A stretch of DNA of 45,847 nucleotides, from assembly GCA_947628085.1 (NCBI GenBank), contig CANQYM010000011.1, positions 1 through 45,847 of the forward strand. The letters run 5' to 3'. The notes under the pieces were generated by a model. It saw only the letters and a list, made by a program, of their open reading frames with translations, searched no databases and was not told the DNA's origin. Position 1 is the stretch's first letter, and each line of letters begins with the position of its first letter. The DNA comes from an uncultured Clostridia bacterium (lineage in GTDB: Bacteria; Bacillota; Clostridia; TANB77; CAG-508). This document shows, piece after piece, positions 9,326 to 17,429 of the stretch. The position numbers and the translations under genes are program-made.

Positions 9326-10084
9326 ATGAGTATTAAATATTTTATTATACCTACAATAATAGCAATTATTCTTATAGTAATTTATGAAAGTAGATATTAT
9401 ATTTTATGGTTTTTAAATACATTAAAAGTTACTTTAATAAATAAAAAAAATATAGAAACACTTCAAAAAAGGGGTGTGAATATTAGAAATTTAAAAAATG
9501 ATGATATTTTAAAATACATTGAAATATCTCAAAAATATATTAATAAATTAGGACTAGAAAATAAAAGTGAATTTATATTAAATGAAGATTTAGAAAGACA
9601 TTTAAGATATTCAAGATTTTCAGAAAAATATGTTTTAGAATTATTAAATGAAATTTTATTGTATATGAATTTAAACTCTTCAGATATAAAATTAAAAATA
9701 AATTATTTATCTAGTAGAAATTCTGTTCAATATGCGGGATTATATATTGAAAAAGAAGATTTAGAAAATAAAAAGAATATTGTTTTAAATATTAAAAATG
9801 ATATGAAAATTAATACTGTAATTTCTATTTTAGCACACGAGTGTACACATCATTTGCTACTTTCTAATAACATAAGATTGGCAGAAAGAATACCAAATGA
9901 GATTTTAACAGATGTAACTGCAGTTCTTTTAGGATTTGGAAAGTATATGGTTGAAGGATATAAAATTTCAAATCGAGTTATTTATGAAGAAGTAAATGTT
10001 AGAAGTGTAGACAAAATGAGAGTAGGGTATTTAAGCTATAAAGATATTGAAGCTACTATGAAGCTTTATAAAAAAAGAAAATAA
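9326..10084 (+). CDS. Membrane-anchored putative zinc metallopeptidase
   Basis: 252 residues. One N-terminal transmembrane helix (~3-23), then a soluble domain with the zinc-binding motif HECTHH at residues 171-176 and a possible third ligand region about 20 residues on (RIPNEILTDVTAVLLGFG). That layout fits gluzincin-like membrane peptidases. The ribosome site GAAGGGA is well placed before the ATG. It stands alone, convergent with pflA across a bidirectional terminator. Substrate unknown; proximity to sortase and surface protein hints at an envelope role, but this is inference. Confidence 0.6.
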   Translation: MSIKYFIIPTIIAIILIVIYESRYYILWFLNTLKVTLINKKNIETLQKRGVNIRNLKNDDILKYIEISQKYINKLGLENKSEFILNEDLERHLRYSRFSEKYVLELLNEILLYMNLNSSDIKLKINYLSSRNSVQYAGLYIEKEDLENKKNIVLNIKNDMKINTVISILAHECTHHLLLSNNIRLAERIPNEILTDVTAVLLGFGKYMVEGYKISNRVIYEEVNVRSVDKMRVGYLSYKDIEATMKLYKKRK

Positions 10085-10092
10085 AATAAAAA

Positions 10093-10163
10093 GCATCTCT
10101 TTTTAAAGTAAGCTCAAAAAAATAAATTTTTTAAGCTAGTTTTAAAAGAGGTGCAATTTTTTT
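10093..10163. terminator. Bidirectional terminator between metallopeptidase and pflA
   Basis: Arms GCATCTCTTTTTA (10093-10105) and TAAAAGAGGTGC (10143-10154) pair with one wobble and are flanked by A and T runs on both sides; an inner AAAAA/TTTTT arm lies in the loop. It sits between two convergent genes. Confidence 0.7.
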
Positions 10164-10872
10164 AAATTTCTAAAATGTTCTCAGCTTTTTTAATTTCTTC
10201 TTGAGTAGGTGGAGCAACATTTTCTAATTCATATTTATCTCCGAATTCTTTCCATTTAAATTTACCTAAATCATGATATGGAAGAATTTCAACTTTTTCA
10301 ACATTGTTTAGTGAATCTATAAATTTTTTTAATTTTTGCAAATCAAATTTATCGTCTGTAAATCCAGGAATTAAAACTTGTCTAATCCAAACAGGAATAC
10401 CTACATTACTTAAATAATTTGCAAATTCAAGATTATTTTTATTTGAAAAGCCAGTTAATTTTATGGCTTTTTCATTATCAATATGTTTTATATCTAAAAT
10501 TACTAAATCAGTATATTTTAATAATTCTTTAATTTGATTTGAAAGAGGGAGACTTCCAGAAGTATCAAGAGCAGTATGTATACCAATGCTTTTTAATTCT
10601 TTAAAAAGCTCGGTAACAAACTCTGCTTGTACTAGTGGTTCACCGCCAGAAACAGTAACACCTCCACCAGAATTATCAATATAGGCTCTATATTTTTCAA
10701 TTTGTTTTATAAGCTCGGGAACAGTGGTACTTTTTCCAGAATTAATTTCCCAAGTATCTCTATTGTGACAATATTTGCATCTTAGAGTACATCCTTGCAT
10801 AAAAATTACAAATCTAATTCCAGGACCATCTACTGTTCCAAAAGTTTCTATTGAATGAATTCTTCCAACCAT
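10162..10872 (-). CDS. pflA: Pyruvate formate-lyase activating enzyme (radical SAM)
   Basis: 236 residues, full length for PflA. The radical-SAM cluster motif CTLRCKYCHN (CxxxCxxC) is at ~29-38, and the SAM-binding glycine patch GGGVTVSGGEP follows. The enzyme uses a 4Fe-4S cluster and S-adenosylmethionine to place the glycyl radical on PflB. It lies 15 bp downstream of pflB on the same strand, so the two form an operon. It indicates anaerobic mixed-acid type metabolism. Confidence 0.96.
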   Translation of the reverse strand: MVGRIHSIETFGTVDGPGIRFVIFMQGCTLRCKYCHNRDTWEINSGKSTTVPELIKQIEKYRAYIDNSGGGVTVSGGEPLVQAEFVTELFKELKSIGIHTALDTSGSLPLSNQIKELLKYTDLVILDIKHIDNEKAIKLTGFSNKNNLEFANYLSNVGIPVWIRQVLIPGFTDDKFDLQKLKKFIDSLNNVEKVEILPYHDLGKFKWKEFGDKYELENVAPPTQEEIKKAENILEI

Positions 10873-10887
10873 AATATCTCCTAAAAA

Positions 10888-13122
10888 CTAAATCCTTTCA
10901 TGTATAGTTCTATTTATAACATCTAATTGTTGTTCTCTAGTTAGTTTTATGAAATTTACTGCATACCCAGAAACTCTAATTGTAAGTTGAGGATATTTTT
11001 CAGGATGTTCCATAGCATCTTCTAAAAGTGCTCTATCAAAAACATTTACATTAATGTGATGACTAAATTTAGCAAAATATCCATCAAGTAGTGATGTTAA
11101 ATTATTTATTCTTGTTTTTTCATTATTACCTAATGCACTAGGAACTATTGCAAATGTATAGCTTATGCCGTCCTCAGCATATTTATAAGGTAATTTTGAA
11201 ATTGTATTTAATACAGCAAGTGCTCCGTGTGTATCTCTTCCATGTATAGGATTTGCACCTGGACCAAAAGGCTTTCCAGACTCTCTTCCATCTGGAGTAG
11301 CGCCAGTTGCTTTACCATAAACAACATTAGAAGTAATAGTAAGAATAGACATTGTAGGTTTAGAATTTCTATAAGTAGGTTGCTTCTTTAGCTTATTCAT
11401 AAACATTTTTACAATTTCTACAGCAATGCTATCAACTCTATCATCATCATTACCATATTTAGGATAATCGCCTTCAATTTTATAATCAATAGCAAGTCCA
11501 GTTTCATCTCTAATAACTTTTACTTTTGCATATTTCATAGCAGAGAATGAGTCCGCAACTATTGAAAGTCCTGCTATACCACAAGCCATTGTTCTAAAAA
11601 TTTCTTGGTCATGTAAAGCCATTTCTAATTTTTCATAGCAATATTTATCATGCATATAATGAATAATATTTAATGCATTCATATAAACTCTAGCAACCCA
11701 ATCACACATATTGTCAAATTTTTCCCAAACTTCATCATAATCTAAATATTCTGAAGTAACAGGAACCATTTTACTTGTAATTTGTTTACCAGATTTTTCA
11801 TCTCTACCGCCATTTATAGCATATAATAGAGTTTTAGCTAAATTTGCTCTAGCACCAAAAAATTGCATTTGTTTACCAATCCTCATAGCAGAAACACAAC
11901 AAGCAATTCCATAATCATCGCCCCAATATTTTCTCATTAAATCATCGTTTTCATATTGAATAGAGCTTGTTTTTATAGATAATTTTGCACAATAATCTTT
12001 GAAACCTTTTGGAAGGCTAGTAGACCATAAAACAGTTAAATTAGGCTCTGGTGCAGAACCTAAAGTTTCTAATGTGTGTAAAATTCTAAAAGAATTTCTA
12101 GTAACTAAGGTTCTTCCATCAATTCCCATACCACCAATGCTTTCAGTAACCCAAACAGGATCTCCACTAAATAATTCATCATATTCTGGTGTTCTTAAAA
12201 ATCTTACCATTCTTAATTTCATAACAAAATGATCCATTATTTCTTGAGCTTGTTCTTCTGTTATAGCACCATTTTTAAAATCTCTTTCAAAATAGATATC
12301 TAAGAAAGATGCAGTTCTGCCAAGACTCATAGCAGCACCATTTTGTTCTTTTATAGCTCCTAAGTAGCCAAAATATGTCCATTGAACAGCTTCTTTAGCA
12401 TTACTAGCAGGTTTTGAAATGTCAAATCCATATTTTTGAGCCATAACTTTAAGTTCTTCTAAAGCTAAAATTTGGTCTGAATGTTCTTCTCTTTGTCTAA
12501 TTATTTCTTCATTTATATTAGAAAATTCTAAATGAGAAAGATCTTTTTTCTTTTCTTGAATTAAGAAATCAACCCCATAAAGAGCAACTCTTCTATAATC
12601 ACCAATTATTCTTCCACGACCATATCCATCTGGCAAACCAGTAATTAAATGAGAACTTCTTGCAGCTCTTATTTCTGGTGTGTATGCCATAAAAACGCCA
12701 TCGTTATGTGTTCTTCTATGATTATGATAAATATCATCTATTTTGTCTGAAACTTTTCTATTATATGCTTCACAAGATTTTTCTACAATTCTAATACCAC
12801 CTGCTGGCATAATAGCTCTTTTTAGAGGAGCATCTGTTTGAAGACCTACAATTTCTTCTAAATCTTTATTTATATATCCAGCATCATGACTTGAAATAGT
12901 AGAAGCAACATCTTCAGATATATCTAAAACACCACCAGCATCTCTTTCTTCTTTATATAAATCAAGTACAGTTTTCCAAAGTTTTTTTGTTTTTTCTGTA
13001 GCGTTTGCTAAGAAAGAAGAATCTCCTTCATATGGTGTATAATTTTTTTGAATAAAATCTCTTACATCTACTTCTTGCATCCAAGAACCAGGTTTAAAAT
13101 TTTTCCATTCTTTAAATTCCAT
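10888..13122 (-). CDS. pflB: Formate C-acetyltransferase (pyruvate formate-lyase)
   Basis: 744 residues from the ATG at 13122, which has GGAGGA just upstream; the frame is open 24 codons further but those residues are not typical. It converts pyruvate and CoA to acetyl-CoA and formate. The active-site cysteine pair is in ACCVSAM and the glycyl-radical loop RVSGYAVNF is near the C-terminus. Other family blocks seen are [16 protein letters not shown] and SMLTITSN-like [16 protein letters not shown]. Operon with pflA. About 200 bp of AT-rich DNA separates it from maf, transcribed divergently. Confidence 0.97.
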   Translation of the reverse strand: MEFKEWKNFKPGSWMQEVDVRDFIQKNYTPYEGDSSFLANATEKTKKLWKTVLDLYKEERDAGGVLDISEDVASTISSHDAGYINKDLEEIVGLQTDAPLKRAIMPAGGIRIVEKSCEAYNRKVSDKIDDIYHNHRRTHNDGVFMAYTPEIRAARSSHLITGLPDGYGRGRIIGDYRRVALYGVDFLIQEKKKDLSHLEFSNINEEIIRQREEHSDQILALEELKVMAQKYGFDISKPASNAKEAVQWTYFGYLGAIKEQNGAAMSLGRTASFLDIYFERDFKNGAITEEQAQEIMDHFVMKLRMVRFLRTPEYDELFSGDPVWVTESIGGMGIDGRTLVTRNSFRILHTLETLGSAPEPNLTVLWSTSLPKGFKDYCAKLSIKTSSIQYENDDLMRKYWGDDYGIACCVSAMRIGKQMQFFGARANLAKTLLYAINGGRDEKSGKQITSKMVPVTSEYLDYDEVWEKFDNMCDWVARVYMNALNIIHYMHDKYCYEKLEMALHDQEIFRTMACGIAGLSIVADSFSAMKYAKVKVIRDETGLAIDYKIEGDYPKYGNDDDRVDSIAVEIVKMFMNKLKKQPTYRNSKPTMSILTITSNVVYGKATGATPDGRESGKPFGPGANPIHGRDTHGALAVLNTISKLPYKYAEDGISYTFAIVPSALGNNEKTRINNLTSLLDGYFAKFSHHINVNVFDRALLEDAMEHPEKYPQLTIRVSGYAVNFIKLTREQQLDVINRTIHERI

Positions 13123-13326
13123 AAATTCCTCCAAGTAAAAATACAAATAAAATTGTAAATCTAAAATTGACTTACTAAATAAAAATTCTAACATAGCAAA
13201 TACATTTTTTCAATAGTAGAATAACCAATTTTTAAAATAAAATTCTTACAATAATTAAATTAAATCTAATTGACAGTTTTTTCCTAAAAATATATAATGT
13301 TTAAAAATAAAAAGGGGGTAGTGAAA

Positions 13327-13902
13327 ATGAAAATTATTTTAGCCTCACAATCTCCAAGAAGGTCTGCAATTTTATCTTTAACAAAAATAGAATTTGAAGT
13401 TTTACCCAGTTCTTATGAGAAAAAAATTGAAGATGGAGAAAATATAGAAGAACAATCTAAAGAAGTTGCATATCTTAAGGCAAAAGATGTTTTTAACAAC
13501 ACACAAGGAGATAGAGCAATTATTGGTGCAGATACTATAGTTGTAAAAGATAACAAAGTGCTTGGAAAACCTAAAGATAGAGAAGATGCAATTAGAATGC
13601 TTAAAGAATTAGAAAATGATTCCCATATTGTTTATACAAGTTTTTCTGTATTAATTGAAGACCATGGAAAATATAAAGAATATAAAGATATAAGTAAGTC
13701 TATAATTGAGTTATCTCATATATCAGATGAAGAAATTATTGACTACATAGATTCAGAAGAACCTTATGATAAAGCAGGATCTTATGCTATTCAAAGTTCT
13801 TTCTGCAAATTTGTTAAAAAAATTGAAGGAAGTTACATGGGAATAGTAGGACTACCTATAGATAGAATATATCAAATTCTAAAAGAAAATGAGATAATAT
13901 AA
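13327..13902 (+). CDS. maf: Maf-family nucleoside triphosphate pyrophosphatase
   Basis: 191 residues from the ATG at 13327, chosen because GGGGG precedes it at the right spacing and the protein then begins MKIILASQSPRR, the canonical Maf start. It hydrolyses non-canonical or modified dTTP/UTP-type nucleotides in the cytoplasm. Motifs SQSPRR, ADTIVV, GKPKDREDA and the Tyr-Asp-Lys-Ala-Gly block (YDKAGSYAIQ) are all present. It is followed 24 bp later by trmL. Confidence 0.93.
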   Translation: MKIILASQSPRRSAILSLTKIEFEVLPSSYEKKIEDGENIEEQSKEVAYLKAKDVFNNTQGDRAIIGADTIVVKDNKVLGKPKDREDAIRMLKELENDSHIVYTSFSVLIEDHGKYKEYKDISKSIIELSHISDEEIIDYIDSEEPYDKAGSYAIQSSFCKFVKKIEGSYMGIVGLPIDRIYQILKENEII

Positions 13903-13926
13903 CTTAAAAATTGGAAGGACAGAAAA

Positions 13927-14427
13927 ATGAAATTAAACATTGTATTAGTAGAACCAGAAATACCACAAAATACTGGAAACATAGCAAGAACTTGTGCTGC
14001 AATAGGAGCAAAACTTCATTTAGTTTATCCACTAGGATTCTCAATTTCAGAAAAACAAGTAAAAAGAGCAGGACTAGATTATTGGGATAAATTAGAAATA
14101 GAAGAACATAAAAGTTTTAGTGAATTTTTAGAAAAATACAAGCCAGAAGAAAATAATATGTTTTTTGTAACAACAAAAGGTAAAAAAGTTTATTCAGATG
14201 TAGATTATTCAAAAATGGAAGAAATATTTGTGCTATTTGGAAAAGAAACAAAAGGCCTTCCAGAAGACATTTTAAAAAAATATTTTGATAGAGCCATAAG
14301 AATACCAATGAGAGAAACTCTAAGATCTTTAAATTTATCTAATGCAGTAGCAATAGTAGCTTATGACATATTTAGACAATGTGATTTTTATGGTTTAGAG
14401 GAAATTAGCAAATATTTTGATAAATAA
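13927..14427 (+). CDS. trmL: tRNA (cytidine/uridine-2'-O)-methyltransferase TrmL (SPOUT)
   Basis: 166 residues, slightly longer than usual (~155). It methylates the wobble ribose of certain tRNA-Leu species. Motif 1 (EPEIPQNTGNIARTCAA), motif 2 (LFGKETKGLPEDIL) and motif 3 (IPMRETLRSLNLSNAVAIV) of the knotted SPOUT fold are clear. GGAAGGA precedes the ATG. Likely co-transcribed with maf. Confidence 0.94.
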   Translation: MKLNIVLVEPEIPQNTGNIARTCAAIGAKLHLVYPLGFSISEKQVKRAGLDYWDKLEIEEHKSFSEFLEKYKPEENNMFFVTTKGKKVYSDVDYSKMEEIFVLFGKETKGLPEDILKKYFDRAIRIPMRETLRSLNLSNAVAIVAYDIFRQCDFYGLEEISKYFDK

Positions 14428-14473
14428 TTAGTTATTAAGTTTTTATATAAAATATATTAAAAGAAAGGAGAGT

Positions 14474-15304
14474 ATGATTTATAAATCATACAAGCAAAGA
14501 ATGAAAAAAATGATAGTTGTACTTTTAATGATTTGTTTAGTTGTAGTAGTGGCAGTTATTTTAACTGGATGTGCAAATAATAATAGCACCAATTCTACAA
14601 ACACAACAGCAAAATCAAATAATACTGCTACAAACACAGCTAAAACTAACACTGTTTCTAATGAAACTACAAAAGAAATTGAGCAAGTAAATTATGAGGA
14701 ATCTGCTAAAAAGCAAATGGCAATGCCAGAAAATGGTGAAACAATTGCAATAATCAAAGTTAAAAATTTTGGAGATATAAAAGTTAAATTCTTTAAAGAT
14801 ATAGCTCCAAAAGCTGTTGAAAATTTTGTTACACATGCAAAAGAAGGATATTATAACAACTTAACTTTTCACAGAGTTATTGATGAATTCATGATTCAAG
14901 GTGGAGATCCAAAAGGTGATGGAACTGGTGGAGAAAGCATATGGGGTGATGGCTTTGGAACAGAATTAGATGAAAGCTTGGTACCATATAGAGGTTCTCT
15001 TTGTATGGCAATGTCTAGTTTACCAAATAGTATAGGAAGTCAATTCTTTATAACACAAGCAAATTATTCAGAGCAAATGGAAACATATATGAAGAAAGGC
15101 GGATATCCAGAAGATTTACTTGAACAATATAAAAATTATGGTGGATATTTAAGCTTATATATGCAATACACAGTATTTGGACAAGTATATGAAGGAATGG
15201 ATATAGTTGATAAGATTGCTAAAGTACAAACAAACAGTAATGATAAGCCACTCGAAGATGTTGTTATAGAAACAATTGAAGTTTCAACTTATGAAGCAAA
15301 ATAA
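14474..15304 (+). CDS. Peptidyl-prolyl cis-trans isomerase, cyclophilin-type lipoprotein
   Basis: 276 residues. The N-terminus is basic, then hydrophobic, with lipobox LTGC (cleavage before Cys ~33), then a Ser/Thr/Asn-rich linker. The cyclophilin domain (~75-275) has FHRVIDEFMIQGGDPKGDG, SQFFITQA and VFGQVYEGMDIVDKI. It probably assists folding of exported proteins on the outer face of the membrane. AAAGGAGA lies just before the ATG; a second ATG 27 bp on is possible. A strong terminator follows. Confidence 0.94.
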   Translation: MIYKSYKQRMKKMIVVLLMICLVVVVAVILTGCANNNSTNSTNTTAKSNNTATNTAKTNTVSNETTKEIEQVNYEESAKKQMAMPENGETIAIIKVKNFGDIKVKFFKDIAPKAVENFVTHAKEGYYNNLTFHRVIDEFMIQGGDPKGDGTGGESIWGDGFGTELDESLVPYRGSLCMAMSSLPNSIGSQFFITQANYSEQMETYMKKGGYPEDLLEQYKNYGGYLSLYMQYTVFGQVYEGMDIVDKIAKVQTNSNDKPLEDVVIETIEVSTYEAK

Positions 15305-15309
15305 AATAG

Positions 15310-15341
15310 AAAAAGTGTTGAATTATTTCAACACTTTTTTT
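15310..15341 (+). terminator. Rho-independent terminator after the cyclophilin gene
   Basis: AAAAAGTGTTGAA and TTTCAACACTTTTTT form a perfect stem with a 3-nt loop and T tail. Confidence 0.85.
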
Positions 15342-15402
15342 AAAATTTGATAAATTAACTATTTTTAGATGAATTATTTATTGTAAATATTAAAACATCT
15401 TA

Positions 15403-15431
15403 TTCACATGTTATGAAAAAAATGTTATAAT
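15403..15431 (+). promoter_or_regulatory. Sigma-A-type promoter of the methionine gamma-lyase-family gene
   Basis: TTCACA (15403-15408) and TATAAT (15426-15431) are 17 bp apart, about 35 bp before the ATG at 15468. Confidence 0.6.
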
Positions 15432-15467
15432 AACTAAGTTATAAAAATAAATTAATGGAGAAATATT

Positions 15468-16724
15468 ATGTATAAAGAATCAGGAATTAGTGAAAAAATA
15501 TTAGAAACAGCAAACATTGTTGAAAAAGAATTAGAGCCAATTTTTAAAAATCTAGAAGAAAATTGCTTAAATTGTAGTATGAAAGTTTTAAAAGCCTTTC
15601 AAGACAATAAAGTTTCAACAACAGATTTTAATGAGATAACTGGCTATGGTTATTATGATGGTGGAAGAGAAAAATTAGAAAAAATTTATAGTGATATATT
15701 TAAAGCAGAAGATGCCTTAGTAAGACCACAAATAATGTCTGGAACACATGCTTTAACAATAGCTTTATTTGGAATTTTAAAATATGGAGATACTTTAATT
15801 AGCATTTCTGGTGAACCTTATGACACATTAAAAAGTGTAATAGGATTAACTGGAAATAGTGAAAATTCATTAATTAAGCATGGAATAAAATATGAACAAA
15901 TCGAACTTGTAAATGATGACTTCGATTATGAACAAATTGAAACTAGAGTGAAAAAAGACAACATAAAAATGATAGAAATTCAACGCTCTAGAGGTTATTC
16001 TCAAAGAAAAAGTTTAAATATAGATAAAATAGAAAAAGTAATAAATTTAATAAAAGAAATAAATCCAGAAATAATTATTATGGTAGATAATTGTTATGGA
16101 GAATTTGTAGAGAGCAAAGAACCAACTGAAGTTGGAGCAGATTTATTTGTTAGTTCTTTGATGAAAAATTTGGGTGCAGGAATAGCAACAAGTGGGGGAT
16201 ATGTTGTAGGAAGAAAAGACTTAATAAATATGGTTGCTGAAAGATTAACAGCACCTTGCGTTGGAAAAGATATGGGAGCAAATTTTAATCAATTGCTATC
16301 ATACTATAAAGGAATTTTTATGGCTCCAAGTGTTGTAAAATCTGCTTTAAAATCTATGATTTTTGCAAGTAGAATGTTAGAAAAATTTGGATTTGAAGGT
16401 GTAAGTCCAAGATTTGATGAAAAAAGAGCAGACATAATTCAAACAATAGAACTAAAATCAGAAGAAAAATTGATTAAATTCTGTCAAGGACTTCAAAAGG
16501 CTTCACCAATTGAATCTTATGTTGTTCCAGTTCCAGATGATATGCCTGGATATGAATTTAAAGAAATTATGGCAGGTGGAAGCTTTACTCCTGGTTCAAC
16601 AATAGAACTAAGTTGTGACGGACCATTACACGAGCCATACACTGCATATATGCAAGGTGGATTAACTTATGAATATGGAAAATTAGGAATAATGATGGCA
16701 ATTAATAATATGCTTGAAATTTAA
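15468..16724 (+). CDS. Methionine gamma-lyase family protein ('aluminum resistance' PLP enzyme)
   Basis: 418 residues. It belongs to the PLP-dependent fold-type I family often annotated as methionine gamma-lyase-related or aluminum resistance protein. Visible are ITGYGYYDGGREKLE, the cofactor-stacking region RPQIMSGTHALTIALFG, the Asp-bearing IIMVDNCYGEF and the PLP-lysine region SLMKNLGAG. It likely acts on a sulfur amino acid, but its true substrate is not settled for the family. Monocistronic by its own promoter. Confidence 0.9.
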   Translation: MYKESGISEKILETANIVEKELEPIFKNLEENCLNCSMKVLKAFQDNKVSTTDFNEITGYGYYDGGREKLEKIYSDIFKAEDALVRPQIMSGTHALTIALFGILKYGDTLISISGEPYDTLKSVIGLTGNSENSLIKHGIKYEQIELVNDDFDYEQIETRVKKDNIKMIEIQRSRGYSQRKSLNIDKIEKVINLIKEINPEIIIMVDNCYGEFVESKEPTEVGADLFVSSLMKNLGAGIATSGGYVVGRKDLINMVAERLTAPCVGKDMGANFNQLLSYYKGIFMAPSVVKSALKSMIFASRMLEKFGFEGVSPRFDEKRADIIQTIELKSEEKLIKFCQGLQKASPIESYVVPVPDDMPGYEFKEIMAGGSFTPGSTIELSCDGPLHEPYTAYMQGGLTYEYGKLGIMMAINNMLEI

Positions 16725-16854
16725 ATAAAAAAATTAAATAGACTTCAATTTTAGTTAAAAAATATTTGAAAGATTATTAAAAATTTATTAAAAAATTATT
16801 TTGAAAAAGTTCAAAAAAAATCTTACGGAAATAAAATATTTTATTAAATTTGGT

Positions 16855-16883
16855 TTGACAAAAATTTGTATTAAGATTAAAAT
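16855..16883 (+). promoter_or_regulatory. Likely promoter of the 17.0-22.0 kb operon
   Basis: TTGACA (16855-16860), 17-bp spacer, TAAAAT (16878-16883), about 125 bp before the first gene. The leader between is AT-rich with no obvious riboswitch. Confidence 0.55.
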
Positions 16884-17009
16884 TATTTTGAGTAAAAAAT
16901 AGGAAAAAAATTAGAATTTACGGTTGATATTTTCTTAAGAATATTGTATTATATTATATGTAGTATAATATTTTGAGATAATTAGCCCAAAAGGAGGTTT
17001 TTTATAAAT

Positions 17010-17426
17010 ATGATAAAGAAAATATCAATAACAGCACTAATTTTTGCAATATTTTTAGGAATGTTTATATGTCCTGTAAAAACATATGCTGTTACGGGAG
17101 AAGAAGTTCTAGAGTCTGAACAAGCAACACAATTAGTAGAAATTAAAGAATCAGCTAAAGATAAATTAGAAGATTACATAGAAAAATATGGTTCTACTCC
17201 ATTTGGTATTGCAGCTTATATTTTGAACATACTTAGAATATATAGTATACCATTTTGCTTTGTAGGTATAGCAGTAGGATCAATATATCAATATGTACTA
17301 GGTATAAGAAAATTGGATGTTAGAGATAGAGGTTTTATGCTTATTATAACCTTTGTTACGATTTTATTGATATGTCAAGTATTACCATTAGTATTTGCAA
17401 TTGTAGTAAATGGTTGGAGGGGTTAA
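17010..17426 (+). CDS. Small membrane protein with signal peptide and two further helices
   Basis: 138 residues: cleavable-looking signal peptide (ALIFAIFLGMFICPVKTYA), a charged amphipathic stretch, then two transmembrane helices (~68-92 and ~108-133) around a basic loop (GIRKLDVRDRG). The layout (signal plus two helices, ~120-140 residues) resembles VirB2/TrbC-like pilins, but no conserved residue confirms that. AAAGGAGG precedes the ATG. Only 3 bp separate it from the CpaE-like gene, so a joint function is likely. Confidence 0.5.
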   Translation: MIKKISITALIFAIFLGMFICPVKTYAVTGEEVLESEQATQLVEIKESAKDKLEDYIEKYGSTPFGIAAYILNILRIYSIPFCFVGIAVGSIYQYVLGIRKLDVRDRGFMLIITFVTILLICQVLPLVFAIVVNGWRG

Positions 17427-17429
17427 CAA

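Noticed and set aside
11999..12232. Plus-strand 77-codon frame within pflB
   Set aside because: It is antisense to conserved pflB sequence with no start signals; a shadow frame.
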